Shown here piece after piece: positions 33,536 through 43,463 of a stretch of 64,000 bases of DNA. The notes beneath the pieces are model-generated. The model saw nothing but the letters and a program-made list of their open reading frames with translations, was not told the DNA's origin and did not search any database. The position numbers and the translations under genes are program-made. Each line of letters starts with the position of its first letter. Position 1 is the first letter of the stretch. This DNA is from an uncultured bacterium (GTDB taxonomy: Bacteria; Verrucomicrobiota; Kiritimatiellia; RFP12; UBA1067). The DNA lies in assembly GCA_902799955.1 (NCBI GenBank), contig CADCCQ010000001.1, forward strand, positions 37,443 through 101,442, in the 5' to 3' direction.

Positions 33536-34382
33536 GATTTCTCCTTTTCGTTAATTGTTCAATTGCATCTCTCAGCAGGGAAACTCTTGTTTCGCCTGTC
33601 CCGTCGCGATACCCCTTCAAATACACTAGTCGTCCGCCATAAGTGTTGCCGTCGCCCCAAGCCGGGGCACCGTCGGTGGTGATGACGCGCTTGCCGAGTT
33701 CGAGGGCTTCGGCGACGACACGGCCGAAGTTCTCAGAAAGCGTTGGCAGCACAAGGACTTCACACCATTGCCATATGCGATCCAATTCTTCGCCCTTCGC
33801 ATCAGAGACAATTCGCAACTCGACATCGGGTAGCCCAGCTACGGCCTGTTCAAGAAATTCAATCCCTTTTAGTGGATGCTTGCGCCCAAGATACAATAAG
33901 TGAACTGGCTTAGAAATGATAAAATGGGCCTGACTTGTTTTATCACTTTTCGGCAAATTGAAGAACCGCTTCAGATTTGTTATTTCGATCTTCTGAACTC
34001 TGGGTTCATATTCTCTTATCCACTCCACTTCCGCTTTGCATGTAGCAAGCAGCACATCAGCCCTTCGGATCATACGGTGTTCAAAGAAGGACACTAACTT
34101 CTTCTTCCATTCGTGATACGCCCGACGCACAGGGTCATAGCTGCCAGCCGGACGGATATACAGCTTTGCGCCAACGGACTTAGCCCTCTTCGCCACCCTC
34201 CACAGCACCGGCAGCCAAGCGCCATGGATCATTACGACATCTACGCCAGCACTGATCTGGTCGAGGTGATTCGTCAGGTTTGAATCGTCGCCCCGCGCAA
34301 GCTCTTCCTTGACAAACTGCCTCGCAGTATTTGCCATCCCATTCCAGAACTGCAACCCTGCGCAAAAGTGAATAACTTTCAT
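33528..34382 (-). CDS. GT4 glycosyltransferase
   Basis: A 284-residue short GT-B transferase; the N-terminal domain is compact ([20 protein letters not shown]) and the C-terminal nucleotide-sugar half is standard: LLYLGRKHPLKGIEFLEQAV, then LVLPTLSENFGRVVAEALEL with the E-x7-E motif. GRLVYLKGYRDGTGETR near the end matches the remnant at 26384. Overlaps at both ends (8 bases with fnlA, 4 with the next gene) show a tight operon. Sugar and acceptor unknown. Confidence 0.85.
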   Translation of the reverse strand: MKVIHFCAGLQFWNGMANTARQFVKEELARGDDSNLTNHLDQISAGVDVVMIHGAWLPVLWRVAKRAKSVGAKLYIRPAGSYDPVRRAYHEWKKKLVSFFEHRMIRRADVLLATCKAEVEWIREYEPRVQKIEITNLKRFFNLPKSDKTSQAHFIISKPVHLLYLGRKHPLKGIEFLEQAVAGLPDVELRIVSDAKGEELDRIWQWCEVLVLPTLSENFGRVVAEALELGKRVITTDGAPAWGDGNTYGGRLVYLKGYRDGTGETRVSLLRDAIEQLTKRRNHV

Positions 34383-35134
34383 TCCACCACCATATTATAC
34401 TTGCAGCCGCGCCATCTCAACGAATCAAGTCTTCGCCTCATCCAACTCCCATCCAGAACGGAAACTGCCCTAGTAAGATTCCGCCAAAAGGTTTCGTGCT
34501 TAACCCCGTGCTTACGCATCAGTTCGGCTCTCTCCAACCTATATTCATGCAGATTCTTACCGCCCATAGTTTTAGAGCCTGCGTGAATCCGGAACCCCCA
34601 GACATACTCGTTAAGCTCTGCGAACTTCATACCCGCCTTCGCCCAACGCGTCCACAAATCAATATCCATCGTATACTTCAACTCAACGTCAAATCCACCC
34701 ATCCTCTCCCAAAGCTCACGACTAAAAAACGCGCTCGGACCACCAGTCCACACACTCAGCTTTTTCCCAAACCAACTCCTCCACTTCGCATCCGTCCTGA
34801 CATCCTTCAGAATCCCCTTCTCATCAAGATACACCGTATCGCCCGCAATCCAATTAATCCTGTCAATCCTGTTAATCCTGTTTAAAACTTTCTTAAGCGC
34901 CCCTGGTAGCAGCACATCATCTGCGTTCAGCCAGAAAAGCCACTCGCCCTTCGCCTTTGCAAAGCCCTTATTCAGCGCATCGCTCTGACCTGAATCACCC
35001 TCAACATCCCCATCTTGAATTATTACCTCGAGATCTTCACCCATGCCTTGCGATTTCAAACTCGCAAGCGCCTCGTCGATGTACGGACGAGCCCCCTTCA
35101 CGGGAACAACGCAACTGAACAACGGACTACTCAC
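34379..35134 (-). CDS. GT2 glycosyltransferase
   Basis: A 251-residue GT-A enzyme: [40 protein letters not shown] and [14 protein letters not shown] (D-D metal site). Start is GTG within the upstream stop (GTGA overlap). [10 protein letters not shown] is encoded by AATCCTGTTAATCCTGTC-type repeat units (34851-34886), also present at 63755, so it may be inserted sequence in the loop before [12 protein letters not shown]. Confidence 0.85.
   Translation of the reverse strand: MSSPLFSCVVPVKGARPYIDEALASLKSQGMGEDLEVIIQDGDVEGDSGQSDALNKGFAKAKGEWLFWLNADDVLLPGALKKVLNRINRIDRINWIAGDTVYLDEKGILKDVRTDAKWRSWFGKKLSVWTGGPSAFFSRELWERMGGFDVELKYTMDIDLWTRWAKAGMKFAELNEYVWGFRIHAGSKTMGGKNLHEYRLERAELMRKHGVKHETFWRNLTRAVSVLDGSWMRRRLDSLRWRGCKYNMVVE
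34851..34886. repeat. AATCCTGTT repeat inside GT2 gene (family F)
   Basis: Three to four imperfect 9-base units AATCCTGTN. The same unit occurs in non-coding DNA at about 63759-63778. Confidence 0.65.
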
Positions 35135-36120
35135 CCCTGCACAAAGTCCCTAAAGTACCCTATCGTCTTGGCAAGTCCCTCTGCCAGCGGGACTCTGGGC
35201 TCCCACTTGAGGAGTTCCTTGGCGAGGGTGATGTCGGGTTTGCGGCGCTTGGGATCATCGGACGGAAGTGGCTTGTAGATCAACTTTGACTTGGACTCCG
35301 GAATCTGGCGAAGCGTCTCTTCCGCGAGCTGCTTGATTGTGTACTCTCCAGGATTGCCGGTGTTGATCACTGGCGCGCCGAGTTTGTGTTTCTTGACGAA
35401 GGCGTCGATCTTCCGGCGCGGAAGATCCATGTAGCGGCGCATCGCCTCAACGAGATCGTCGCAATACTGAAACGAGCGGGTCTGCTTTCCATCGCCGAAC
35501 AGCGTGATGTCCTCGTTGTTCAACGCCTGCATGATGAAGTTGGAGATGACGCGTCCGTCGTTCGGATGCATGTGAGGTCCGTAGGTATTGAAGATCCGCA
35601 CCATACGCCCATCGACACCGTACTCCCTCCGATAGTCGGCGGCCAGCGTCTCCGCACAGCGCTTGCCCTCGTCATAGCAGCTGCGGATTCCGATGGTGTT
35701 GACGTTCCCCCAGTAGCTCTCAACCTGCGGATGCACCAACGGATCGCCGTAGATCTCGCTTGTTGAAGTATGAAGCACCTTCGCCTTGGTCTTGAGCGCG
35801 AGCTCCAGCATGTTCATCATTCCGAGGACGCTCGACTTCGTCGTCTCTACGGGATTGTGCTGGTAGTGGATCGGACTCGCCGGACACGCGAGGTTATAAA
35901 TCTCGTCGAACTGTCCCCAGAATGGCTGCGTGACGTCATGCAGCACAAAAGAGAACCGACGGTTGCCCACCAGCTCTTCAATGTTCCGCTTCGTTCCGGT
36001 GAAAAGGTTGTCCAGAGCCGTCACTTCATATCCGTCATCCAAAAGCCGCTTACACAGATGGCTACCCAGAAAACCAGCCGCACCTGTAACCAACGCCTTT
36101 TTAGGAAGTTTAAGTTCCAT
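35131..36120 (-). CDS. uxs: UDP-glucuronate decarboxylase (UDP-xylose synthase)
   Basis: A 329-residue [43 protein letters not shown], catalytic TSTSEIYG and YDEGKRCAE (YxxxK), [20 protein letters not shown]. It turns UDP-glucuronate into UDP-xylose; the substrate comes from the dehydrogenase at 17042. Overlaps the next gene by 4 bases and follows a GT2 gene with a 1-base gap. It predicts xylose (or a derived pentose) in the surface glycan. Confidence 0.93.
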   Translation of the reverse strand: MELKLPKKALVTGAAGFLGSHLCKRLLDDGYEVTALDNLFTGTKRNIEELVGNRRFSFVLHDVTQPFWGQFDEIYNLACPASPIHYQHNPVETTKSSVLGMMNMLELALKTKAKVLHTSTSEIYGDPLVHPQVESYWGNVNTIGIRSCYDEGKRCAETLAADYRREYGVDGRMVRIFNTYGPHMHPNDGRVISNFIMQALNNEDITLFGDGKQTRSFQYCDDLVEAMRRYMDLPRRKIDAFVKKHKLGAPVINTGNPGEYTIKQLAEETLRQIPESKSKLIYKPLPSDDPKRRKPDITLAKELLKWEPRVPLAEGLAKTIGYFRDFVQG

Positions 36121-36121
36121 A

Positions 36122-36928
36122 TCAATTTCCCTTCAATGCTTTCCGTCTGATGTTGGAAAAGTATTTCCACTTGCCACGTGCGAACACATAGCCGGGCTTA
36201 CCGTCAAGAATGCCACCTTTAAGGAAATAGCACACACAGAAATAGGCGAATCCAAACCACCACTTCGTAATGAGGCTATATTTTGTTCGTTGCCTCTTGG
36301 TCAATTTACTGAAATTACCTTTGAGTGCTTTGTATCGGTTAGCCTCCCAGTTTGCGTATTCATCATGCTTCTTGTAGTAGCTTTCCAGCGACCGCTTATC
36401 GTGATGCTCCAGCCGTGCTTTGATTACGCCCATCTCGCCTTCGACTTGAAGATGCTCGTGGATCTCCATATCAAGACTAGACCACCCATGCTCATCAATC
36501 TTCTCGTACTCGCCAGTCCCCAGCCGCAGAATCGCCGTCTTTCGCATCACATCTCCATGCCGCAGCATCCGCCCCATGAACCAGTTATCGTAAAAGCAGA
36601 TAAACGCATTGCACTTTGTCTCTGGCAGCACACGTTCCATTTCCTCGCAAAACTCAGGAGTCAGCCGCTCGTCCGCATCAAGGAACATCACCCAAGGCGT
36701 TTTGAACTTATAGTTGCGCAGAAGCCAATTCCGCTTCTTCGGAAACTCTCCGTTCCACTTGAACTGCACAACCTCGCGCCCAAACTTTGCGGCGATTTCA
36801 AGTGTCCGATCCGTGCTGCCCGAATCGACAATCACGACGTGTTCGAACGCCTTGACATTCTCAAGACACGCCGGCAGATTCTTCTCCTCGTTCTTAACAG
36901 GGACGACAATGGTTAAGTCATTAAACAT
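36122..36928 (-). CDS. GT2 glycosyltransferase, WaaE/KdtX-like
   Basis: A 268-residue enzyme of the LPS-core type: [75 protein letters not shown]. The C-terminal part has a hydrophobic stretch ([19 protein letters not shown]) for membrane contact. Relatives add glucose or heptose-linked sugars to inner core. It is adjacent to the decarboxylase gene. Confidence 0.88.
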   Translation of the reverse strand: MFNDLTIVVPVKNEEKNLPACLENVKAFEHVVIVDSGSTDRTLEIAAKFGREVVQFKWNGEFPKKRNWLLRNYKFKTPWVMFLDADERLTPEFCEEMERVLPETKCNAFICFYDNWFMGRMLRHGDVMRKTAILRLGTGEYEKIDEHGWSSLDMEIHEHLQVEGEMGVIKARLEHHDKRSLESYYKKHDEYANWEANRYKALKGNFSKLTKRQRTKYSLITKWWFGFAYFCVCYFLKGGILDGKPGYVFARGKWKYFSNIRRKALKGN

Positions 36929-36945
36929 AAGCCTCTGATATCTTA

Positions 36946-37857
36946 TTACCCAAATATCAAATCGTTTTCATTAGGGAGTCCATTATGCTCTACACATTTT
37001 CTTATCAAGGACTGAAGAACGACAGCAGATTGTTGAACAGCATCTGAGACTTCCTCCTTAATTGCACTGCCATGCACTGCCGCTGACCTGGCACCATAAA
37101 GTTTCTTTATCTCCTTGTATTTAGTCTTGGCAGACTCCTTATCTCCATCATGTAAGAATTTTGCGATATATACTGAAAGACGAAATGACAATTCTGATTT
37201 GATGTCAAACAAAGACTCTATGCCAGACCATATAATAGCCAATTGGACATTTGGTAACGTGTGCCATCTATATGATGCCATGGCATGAACGGCATTCAAG
37301 AATCTGGTTTCCACCATCATTCTGGACGCTAATTTATAGTACTGAGAAATCCACTGGCAATCCTTCTCGCAGACTTTATAACTTGGCCTATTAATCCCAA
37401 ATAAGTGCGAATTTGTCAACCGAATCTGCTCAAAACGAGCAACCCTCTCTATAGAAACATCTCCCTGTATGTTCGCAATTGCAAAGCAGTTTAAAATTGC
37501 GCTCAATAGCAATGCGTCCCATTGTGCATTGAATGCATTTTTGCATTCATCCGCTGCAGATATTGATGTAATGCGAAACTGAGCATTAATATTATGTTCC
37601 ATCAATACAAAATAGGATCTTGCCACTTCGTTTGGTATCTCCAGGACAGCCTTCCTGAAGTTACGTCTGCTCCGCACGGGCACAAGTGCCACATTCTTCG
37701 TTAGCTGAATTGTTTTGTCTACACGAAGCCCATTGATATATAAATAAGTCAATGCCCCCTTGCCTACAATACCGATACAAGGATGCACAGCGCCTGGAGA
37801 TGGAGCCATGAACGCTACACTATCTTCTACTTTTGTCTTGTGGGGCAGCGGTCTCAT
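36946..37857 (-). CDS. HEPN-like domain protein, unknown
   Basis: A 303-residue cytoplasmic protein of AT-rich composition unlike its neighbours. The C-terminal segment KLYGARSAAVHGSAIKEE carries R-x4-H, the HEPN ribonuclease motif, preceded by helices (AIIWSGIESLFDIKSELSFR) like those of ApeA/HEPN proteins. The N-terminal part is not recognised. HEPN proteins often act in RNA-targeting defence or toxin systems; no antitoxin partner gene is adjacent. Its position inside the glycan operon, between two glycosyltransferase genes, suggests insertion. Function not claimed. Confidence 0.7.
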   Translation of the reverse strand: MRPLPHKTKVEDSVAFMAPSPGAVHPCIGIVGKGALTYLYINGLRVDKTIQLTKNVALVPVRSRRNFRKAVLEIPNEVARSYFVLMEHNINAQFRITSISAADECKNAFNAQWDALLLSAILNCFAIANIQGDVSIERVARFEQIRLTNSHLFGINRPSYKVCEKDCQWISQYYKLASRMMVETRFLNAVHAMASYRWHTLPNVQLAIIWSGIESLFDIKSELSFRLSVYIAKFLHDGDKESAKTKYKEIKKLYGARSAAVHGSAIKEEVSDAVQQSAVVLQSLIRKCVEHNGLPNENDLIFG

Positions 37858-37950
37858 AGCTCTATTACCAAATCAACACCCTAATCTTATCATACAACAA
37901 TTCACCCAACAAATAACCTAAACTAACAACTATCCACTAATCACTATCTG

Positions 37951-39099
37951 CTACCACACCCACTCCGGCTTGTCACCGCCATTCAACAACCACTCGTATG
38001 CGGCTTTCATCTTGCGGCCTATCGCATTCCAGTCAAAATCGCGCTTCATCCATTCACGTCCACGCGCCCCCATCTCCCGCCGCGTCGCGTCGTCAAGAGA
38101 CATTGCCATATCCAGTGCTTTTGCCAATGGCTCAATGCCTATATCAATCCACCATCCGCATTGATTCTTCTCAAGGCCGGCCCACGGCGCACCCTTTGTT
38201 GTGATTACAGGCAATTCAGCAAACAACGCCTCGGCGATAGCTATGCCAAAATTCTCGCTGTATGTCGGCAGAACGAACAAATCAGACCTTGCATACGCAT
38301 TCCATTTCTCTGTGTCGTCCAAAGCACCAGTAAAGATGAAGTTGTCTTCAAACCCCAACTCTTTCACTCTTGCTTTTACATTCGATTCATACTCTCTCTC
38401 AAAATCTCCATTGACCGTATAAACCAACTCCACTTCCCATGTTTCTAACGCGGAGTCGCAAAGTCGCAACGCTTCGACAAGTTCCATCACGCCCTTCTTC
38501 GGATGCATGCGGCTTATGAACAATATTCTACGACGTGCCTCTGCGTCTTTACAGCTCCGCGTTAAAGCAAAATCAGGGACAGCAACGCCATTCGGACTCA
38601 CTATCACCCGATTCTCAAATCCCAGCCGCCTAAACTGTTCCGCCTCGCTCTCCGCCGTCGCATGAAGCGCCACGGCACGATGCAAGTCCCTGTCCTGATA
38701 CAGCCACCTCGCTATCCGCTTTTTCCATTCCCCCTGTTCAAGACTCCAAGTCTCAAGAGATCCTCTCGGCGCGACTATATACGGGATATCCCGCTTGCGA
38801 CATTCAACATCATCAACATGCAACGGCAAATCCCACATGGCGTGCTGATGGACGATATCCGGCCTGACCAAGTCAAGCGCCTTTGTGACATCCTCCCGCC
38901 AATGTCCCTCACGATAACGACCCGTTCCTTTTATCAACTTGCACCCGCCCAGTTTGGCGGACTCGCATCCCGTCGGATCATGGATGAAAAGAGTAACATC
39001 CAATCCCGCCGCAGCCTCAGCCTTGCACAGCCCCGCTATCGATCGCGGCGGCCCGCCATTTACCGGGTTAACATCCAACGCTACATGTAGAACTTTCAT
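37951..39099 (-). CDS. GT4 glycosyltransferase with repeat insertions
   Basis: A 382-residue GT-B enzyme: VNGGPPRSIAGLCKAEAAAG, IVHQHAMWDLPLHVDD, PYIVAPRGSLETWSL, then RILFISRMHPKKGVMELVEA and FVLPTYSENFGIAIAEALFA. On either side of the RMHPKKG strand sit repeat-coded stretches: ALTRSCKDAEARR (38537-38567) and RLCDSALETW (38444-38477), inverted CGCGGAG arms. Both lie at surface-loop positions. The upstream ligase gene overlaps by 4 bases. Confidence 0.87.
   Translation of the reverse strand: MKVLHVALDVNPVNGGPPRSIAGLCKAEAAAGLDVTLFIHDPTGCESAKLGGCKLIKGTGRYREGHWREDVTKALDLVRPDIVHQHAMWDLPLHVDDVECRKRDIPYIVAPRGSLETWSLEQGEWKKRIARWLYQDRDLHRAVALHATAESEAEQFRRLGFENRVIVSPNGVAVPDFALTRSCKDAEARRRILFISRMHPKKGVMELVEALRLCDSALETWEVELVYTVNGDFEREYESNVKARVKELGFEDNFIFTGALDDTEKWNAYARSDLFVLPTYSENFGIAIAEALFAELPVITTKGAPWAGLEKNQCGWWIDIGIEPLAKALDMAMSLDDATRREMGARGREWMKRDFDWNAIGRKMKAAYEWLLNGGDKPEWVW
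38444..38567. repeat. Two inverted family A arms inside GT4 gene
   Basis: CTAACGCGGAGTCGCAAAG (38445 on) and CTCCGCGTTAAAG (ending 38567) are inverted to one another and enclose a conserved coding segment. Confidence 0.7.
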
Positions 39100-40415
39100 A
39101 ACCTGACCACTCGCGGCGTCTTGCCGCCGACAGTCGTATAAAGCCTTTCGACCTGGACGACCGACACATTCAACTTTCCCGCATCGGCAACCGTCAACTC
39201 AAATCTATTCTTTACTAACGCCAGCTTCTCAGCAGACAATGTTTCCGTAGCTGTAACCCGAATCTCTAATTTGTCTGCGCCCTCATCAACCGCAATTTGC
39301 GATGCTATGACTTCAGGCACTTGCTTCACACAGTCTCCAATCAACGCCCCGAAGAAAGACACCCCACAGGCAAAGTTTATCATTTCGCTTGGACGCCCTT
39401 TTACACTCCGAATTTCAAGAACCGAACGGGCATTCTCCATTTCCGCCGCCGGATTCAGTTCAAGATAATCGCCAATGTCATAACGTATAAGTGGCACATA
39501 ACAATCCGTAAGCCGTGTCACAAGATTCTTATACTCACCGTCCGACTGTTTTTGCGCCTGCAGCAAATGTGTATTCCAGAAGACATCATACCACCCATCT
39601 TTCGGTCTTGTATATGCCATGATGCCGCATTCAACGCTTCCATATTCCATGCAGACAACCCCGCCGAAAAACGCCTCTATTTCCCGTTTCTCGTCGGACG
39701 TCAACGGCCCTGCCGTGCAGAGGATTACACGAACGTTGCCAACGGCACCGGCTCTGTCTTTATTGTGACGGACAAATGCCAAAACAGCAGGCGAGAAACC
39801 GATTACGAATTCTGGCTTGAACGTCGCGAAAGCAACGTAAGCGTCATGCATCGCGGCTGCACTTAAATCGTATGCGGACACGCGCCGCCAATCTGCAAGC
39901 CAATCCTTGAAACGCCTTTTGAACGTGTTCACTCTCCGCTTAAATCCCGTCCCGTACAAATGCTCGTGCCCCCACAAGAGAAATGTCCTGTCGCCAGGCT
40001 GGATTCCGTATGCTTGGCGACCGATAATCTGAGAAACCCCAGACATCGAATCACTCCAACATGGCAAACGAATCGGCTCTCCAGTGCTGCCGCCGGTCAG
40101 TATTCTGCCGTCAGGCTCCGGAACATCTGAACGCTTAAATGCCTTCAAATCTCGCAAGTCTGCCTTGGTTAGTACCGGCCATTTCTCCAGTTCGGCAAGG
40201 GCGTCAATCTTCTCCGGCAATCCGTATCGTTCGCGCCATCGAGCATAAAACGGAACATTCATGTATGCCGTCCGCCACACATCATTAAATCTGCGCAGCT
40301 GAAATATCTCAATCTCTGTACGGCTACTATATTTCGCCATCTCTCTTGCCGTATTAGCGACTGCGGCAAGACGCTTGCGAATCAAAAACCGATAGACTCT
40401 ATCAATCAACGACAT
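39096..40415 (-). CDS. CapK/PaaK-like adenylate-forming enzyme
   Basis: A 439-residue member of the phenylacetate-CoA ligase-like group found in capsule clusters (CapK): FKRSDVPEPDGRILTGGSTG with the phosphate-binding TGGSTGEP, CMEYGSVECG, YVPLIRYDIGDYLELNP. It probably activates an acyl group for transfer to a sugar, although CapK biochemistry is not settled. It overlaps a hexapeptide acyltransferase gene by 14 bases, a natural partner. Confidence 0.85.
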   Translation of the reverse strand: MSLIDRVYRFLIRKRLAAVANTAREMAKYSSRTEIEIFQLRRFNDVWRTAYMNVPFYARWRERYGLPEKIDALAELEKWPVLTKADLRDLKAFKRSDVPEPDGRILTGGSTGEPIRLPCWSDSMSGVSQIIGRQAYGIQPGDRTFLLWGHEHLYGTGFKRRVNTFKRRFKDWLADWRRVSAYDLSAAAMHDAYVAFATFKPEFVIGFSPAVLAFVRHNKDRAGAVGNVRVILCTAGPLTSDEKREIEAFFGGVVCMEYGSVECGIMAYTRPKDGWYDVFWNTHLLQAQKQSDGEYKNLVTRLTDCYVPLIRYDIGDYLELNPAAEMENARSVLEIRSVKGRPSEMINFACGVSFFGALIGDCVKQVPEVIASQIAVDEGADKLEIRVTATETLSAEKLALVKNRFELTVADAGKLNVSVVQVERLYTTVGGKTPRVVRL

Positions 40416-41064
40416 GCTTGATCCTATGAAAATAAGGTATCTTCTCTACATCCAATTCCTTTACGAACTTAGCTGGCGAGCCAGCATAAAGGCATCCGGC
40501 CTTATCAAGCTTCTTCGTAAGAACCGCCCCGGCCCCCAAGATAGAATAGTCGGGCAACTCGCAACCTGGCAGCAAGATGCATCCCGTACCCAAGAAACAA
40601 TATCTTCCGATCTTGACCGGCTTTGCATCCTGCCGGTTGTTATAGACATCTATCGAATGCGTCAATATCTGGGTTCGTATTCCCGCCACCGTGGTGAAGT
40701 CCCCAACATATACGCCTCCATTGCAATCAACAAAATGCCGCGAAGTTATCCCTGCGCTCCGTCCCAGCACAAGTTCGCATCGCCGATCAGGAATATGCTT
40801 GTACCAACGCTTGTCGGCTGTCGAGAAACCCGTTATATAGGTAAATGACGCAATGCCAGAGTCCTCGCCCATATCAAGCAAGTCTATTCCCTTGCAAATG
40901 ACACCGCTATGTATGCGGCTCTTAGGTCCCATCTTTAGCTTCCGAGGCATGATGATCGACTTGCCAATCCGTGCAGTCTTGTCAATCTCATAGCCATACC
41001 GCCAGACAAGAAGTCGTTTTCTCATCGACCAAGGCAGAAACATTATCAATATTTGAAAGATCAT
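40402..41064 (-). CDS. Left-handed beta-helix acyltransferase
   Basis: A 220-residue hexapeptide-repeat protein (IGKSIIMPRKLKMGPKSRIH, GVYVGDFTTVAGIRTQILTH, IGRYCFLGTGCILLPGCELP, YAGSPAKFV), with a hydrophobic N terminus. The family acetylates or acylates sugars in O-antigens; the catalytic His candidate is in LTHSID. Overlap with the CapK-like gene suggests that the two act on one modification. Confidence 0.85.
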   Translation of the reverse strand: MIFQILIMFLPWSMRKRLLVWRYGYEIDKTARIGKSIIMPRKLKMGPKSRIHSGVICKGIDLLDMGEDSGIASFTYITGFSTADKRWYKHIPDRRCELVLGRSAGITSRHFVDCNGGVYVGDFTTVAGIRTQILTHSIDVYNNRQDAKPVKIGRYCFLGTGCILLPGCELPDYSILGAGAVLTKKLDKAGCLYAGSPAKFVKELDVEKIPYFHRIKHVVD

Positions 41065-41079
41065 GCTAATACCCTCAAC

Positions 41080-42003
41080 TCACTTCATAAGAGATTGCAA
41101 GGAACGCTTGCTATATCGCCACGAATCCCAATATGAACGCAAAAGCCCCAAACAGCCAGACAGCCTTAGGATGACCGACCCGATCCTAATCTTCCAGATA
41201 GAGAGGCCGTATGTTTCAAAGAGTTTTAATTTCTCCCGAAGCATGTCCCTACTCATCGCCGTCTTTAGGGTATGAGCTGTTTTCGATGCCTCATGCGCCC
41301 TAAATCCCCAGAAATATCGTTTTATGTGATGGGGATGCAAACCGCATTGAAATAATTTATACCATAGATCAACATCCATCGAATAGTATCGCCCAACATC
41401 AAACCCGCCAACCATACGCAATTTCTCAAGACTAAAGAAGGAACTTGGCCCGCCAATGCACCAACCAGGCATCCATTTCCACATAAAGGATAATGGCTGC
41501 ATTCCGAGCCTCATCCACATAATTTTCTCGTCAGCATCAAAAAACACCATGCCCCCCGTTATCCATTCACAATTTGGATGCGACGCCAACAGATCCAATA
41601 CTGCCTTTAATGTTCCTGGAAGCAACAAGTCGTCAGCATTGACCCAACATCCCAGCCGCCCCCGCGCATGGGCAAAGCCCTTGTTGAACGCATCCGACTG
41701 CCCGCCGTCTTTTTCAGAACACCACCAAGAAATTTTAGTCGTTAGTCGTTGGTCGTCAGTCGCTAGATCTTTGTCCCACTCGGAACGTAAAGTATTAGGC
41801 GGCAGTCCGTTTGCGTACTTCTTGATGATTTCAACAGAGTTGTCTGTAGAGCCACCATCAACAACAATCAGTTCGCATTTGTCGAAGCCATCCTGTTCAA
41901 CAACGGACTTGATTGCATCTTCCAAGAAGCGCCCGTAGTTGTAGTTGGCAATGACTATGGAAATATAAGTACGCACAATATGCACCATTATAGTTTCATG
42001 CAT
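41080..42003 (-). CDS. GT2 glycosyltransferase with repeat insertion
   Basis: A GT-A enzyme of about 307 residues: ISIVIANYNYGRFLEDAIKS, VDGGSTDNSVEIIKKYA, CSEKDGGQSDAFNKGFAHAR, CWVNADDLLLPGTL. DLATDDQRLTTK just before SWWCSEKDGG is encoded by TTAGTCGTTAGTCGTTGG-type repeats (41735-41766), the same CGACTA unit that fills the intergenic blocks; it expands the loop between two core strands. Start choice is uncertain: ATG 42003 or 41988, no good ribosome site for either. Confidence 0.82.
   Translation of the reverse strand: MHETIMVHIVRTYISIVIANYNYGRFLEDAIKSVVEQDGFDKCELIVVDGGSTDNSVEIIKKYANGLPPNTLRSEWDKDLATDDQRLTTKISWWCSEKDGGQSDAFNKGFAHARGRLGCWVNADDLLLPGTLKAVLDLLASHPNCEWITGGMVFFDADEKIMWMRLGMQPLSFMWKWMPGWCIGGPSSFFSLEKLRMVGGFDVGRYYSMDVDLWYKLFQCGLHPHHIKRYFWGFRAHEASKTAHTLKTAMSRDMLREKLKLFETYGLSIWKIRIGSVILRLSGCLGLLRSYWDSWRYSKRSLQSLMK
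41735..41766. repeat. CGACTA repeat inside GT2 gene (family D)
   Basis: Four imperfect 7-base units TTAGTCG/TTGGTCG/TCAGTCG; complementary to CTAACGACTACC and CGACTACCGAC seen at 16940, 19450, 20166 and 20306. Confidence 0.75.
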
Positions 42004-42056
42004 CAAGCAGCTATAGTTATTTGCGCCGTGTTATTCCTATATAAATATTTCAATCC

Positions 42057-43373
42057 CTATGCTCGCCATGTCATCATGCCTTCCTGACGAGCAATTTTAT
42101 GCAGCAATACCATGCAAACAAACAACACACATTCTTCTGTTCTAAGTCCAAACGGCGAAAATAAAACATGCCAAAAGAAATACGGTAACATTATTGCCCA
42201 ATATCCAAACATTTCAGGAACAACATGCATATACCTAGCAAATGTCCTGCCAGCTAAAAATATTATATATGCCCAAAATGCGAAACCGAATATTCCATGC
42301 CAAAGCCAATAGCACACAATATGAGAATGAGAAGGAATAATTGCCATCCCCAACTCCATTCGTTCGGTCATTATCATGTTGCGATCCAATTCTGAACCAT
42401 ATTTGTCAAGAAAATCAATGGAATATCCATGGTCGTCAATAGCCCAACTACCATGCCCAATTATAGGCTTATCCAATGCAGCGATAGCGCCAATGAAGAA
42501 ATGTGCTCGACCAGCCATAAGCATTTTAAGTGCGCTATCACCTTCAGAAGTCTGCCGTTCATATTTACGCACTTCTTCTTCCTCCAAGATTCCATGCATA
42601 GCGGCATATTGATACCCCAATTTAACAAGATACCCACAAACTGCCAAAATACAAACTATCAATATCAAATGATTTTTAATAACAATCATCAGTCGCACTT
42701 TTCGTCGTGCGAATGCAATCAAAGTCAAAGAAGCCATAACAATCAAGAAAGCAGACCGTCCACCGCTTTTAGCTGCCATAAATCCATTCAAAAGCAACGC
42801 TCCAATCATATACGGAAAAGGCGTTTTCATGTATAATGTTTGTATAGGCAATAGCGTCCAACCCTGAATCATATTCACCCAAAACAATTTATATCCAACC
42901 ACTTTCTCTACCGCTCCCGCGATATCACCTTCTGCCGCCATATCGCCAGCACCACCACGTTGAAACACAAATATAGAAATGACTTGCGAACACACCAATC
43001 CGAGCAATATCCACTTGTAATTCCGTATATCTCTGCGTAAGAAATTATGAAGACAGACAACGGTCGCGAAAACAATTAAAGGCACGGAAACGCCGCGCAT
43101 CCATTGGAAGAGGACGGATTCATTATACCAATCCGCGAACGCCGCACCTATGCACCAAAGGAAAAGAAGGCTTAACATTGGGAGCATCCCATCCTGTCTA
43201 TAATAACGGAGGTTGCGAAAATACAAAGCCGGGGCCGCCAGAACCATAGCCAATTCAGAAATTCCAATTTTGGCACCAAATTTGAGTTGCGTAAGGGAAA
43301 AACAACCTATCATAAACAGCCAAAAAGCATCTGTTTTAGGCGGCTTTTCTTCTAACTGTGCCATAAATCGCAT
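42057..43373 (-). CDS. Wzy-like O-antigen polymerase/ligase
   Basis: A 438-residue protein with about ten to twelve membrane segments and a large periplasmic loop between YQYAAMHGILEEEEVRKYER and GRAHFFIGAIAALDKPIIGH, then IPSHSHIVCYWLWHGIFG. The GR...G..A..KPIIGHG and SHS arrangement matches the Wzy_C/O-antigen ligase family. As the only such protein visible it probably polymerises the repeat unit exported by the flippase encoded at 46443. AAAGGA precedes the ATG. Confidence 0.8.
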   Translation of the reverse strand: MRFMAQLEEKPPKTDAFWLFMIGCFSLTQLKFGAKIGISELAMVLAAPALYFRNLRYYRQDGMLPMLSLLFLWCIGAAFADWYNESVLFQWMRGVSVPLIVFATVVCLHNFLRRDIRNYKWILLGLVCSQVISIFVFQRGGAGDMAAEGDIAGAVEKVVGYKLFWVNMIQGWTLLPIQTLYMKTPFPYMIGALLLNGFMAAKSGGRSAFLIVMASLTLIAFARRKVRLMIVIKNHLILIVCILAVCGYLVKLGYQYAAMHGILEEEEVRKYERQTSEGDSALKMLMAGRAHFFIGAIAALDKPIIGHGSWAIDDHGYSIDFLDKYGSELDRNMIMTERMELGMAIIPSHSHIVCYWLWHGIFGFAFWAYIIFLAGRTFARYMHVVPEMFGYWAIMLPYFFWHVLFSPFGLRTEECVLFVCMVLLHKIARQEGMMTWRA

Positions 43374-43463
43374 ACTATCCTTTCTGCCCTAATGTAGCAA
43401 TATAAAGAAGATGTTGCAGTATGTCACGCACCACAACATTAACACCATTCTCACATTAATCAA

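Noticed and set aside
42057..43373. Group assignment as O-antigen ligase WaaL
   Set aside because: Polymerase and ligase share the motif; as the single such protein inside the repeat-unit cluster, Wzy-like is more likely.
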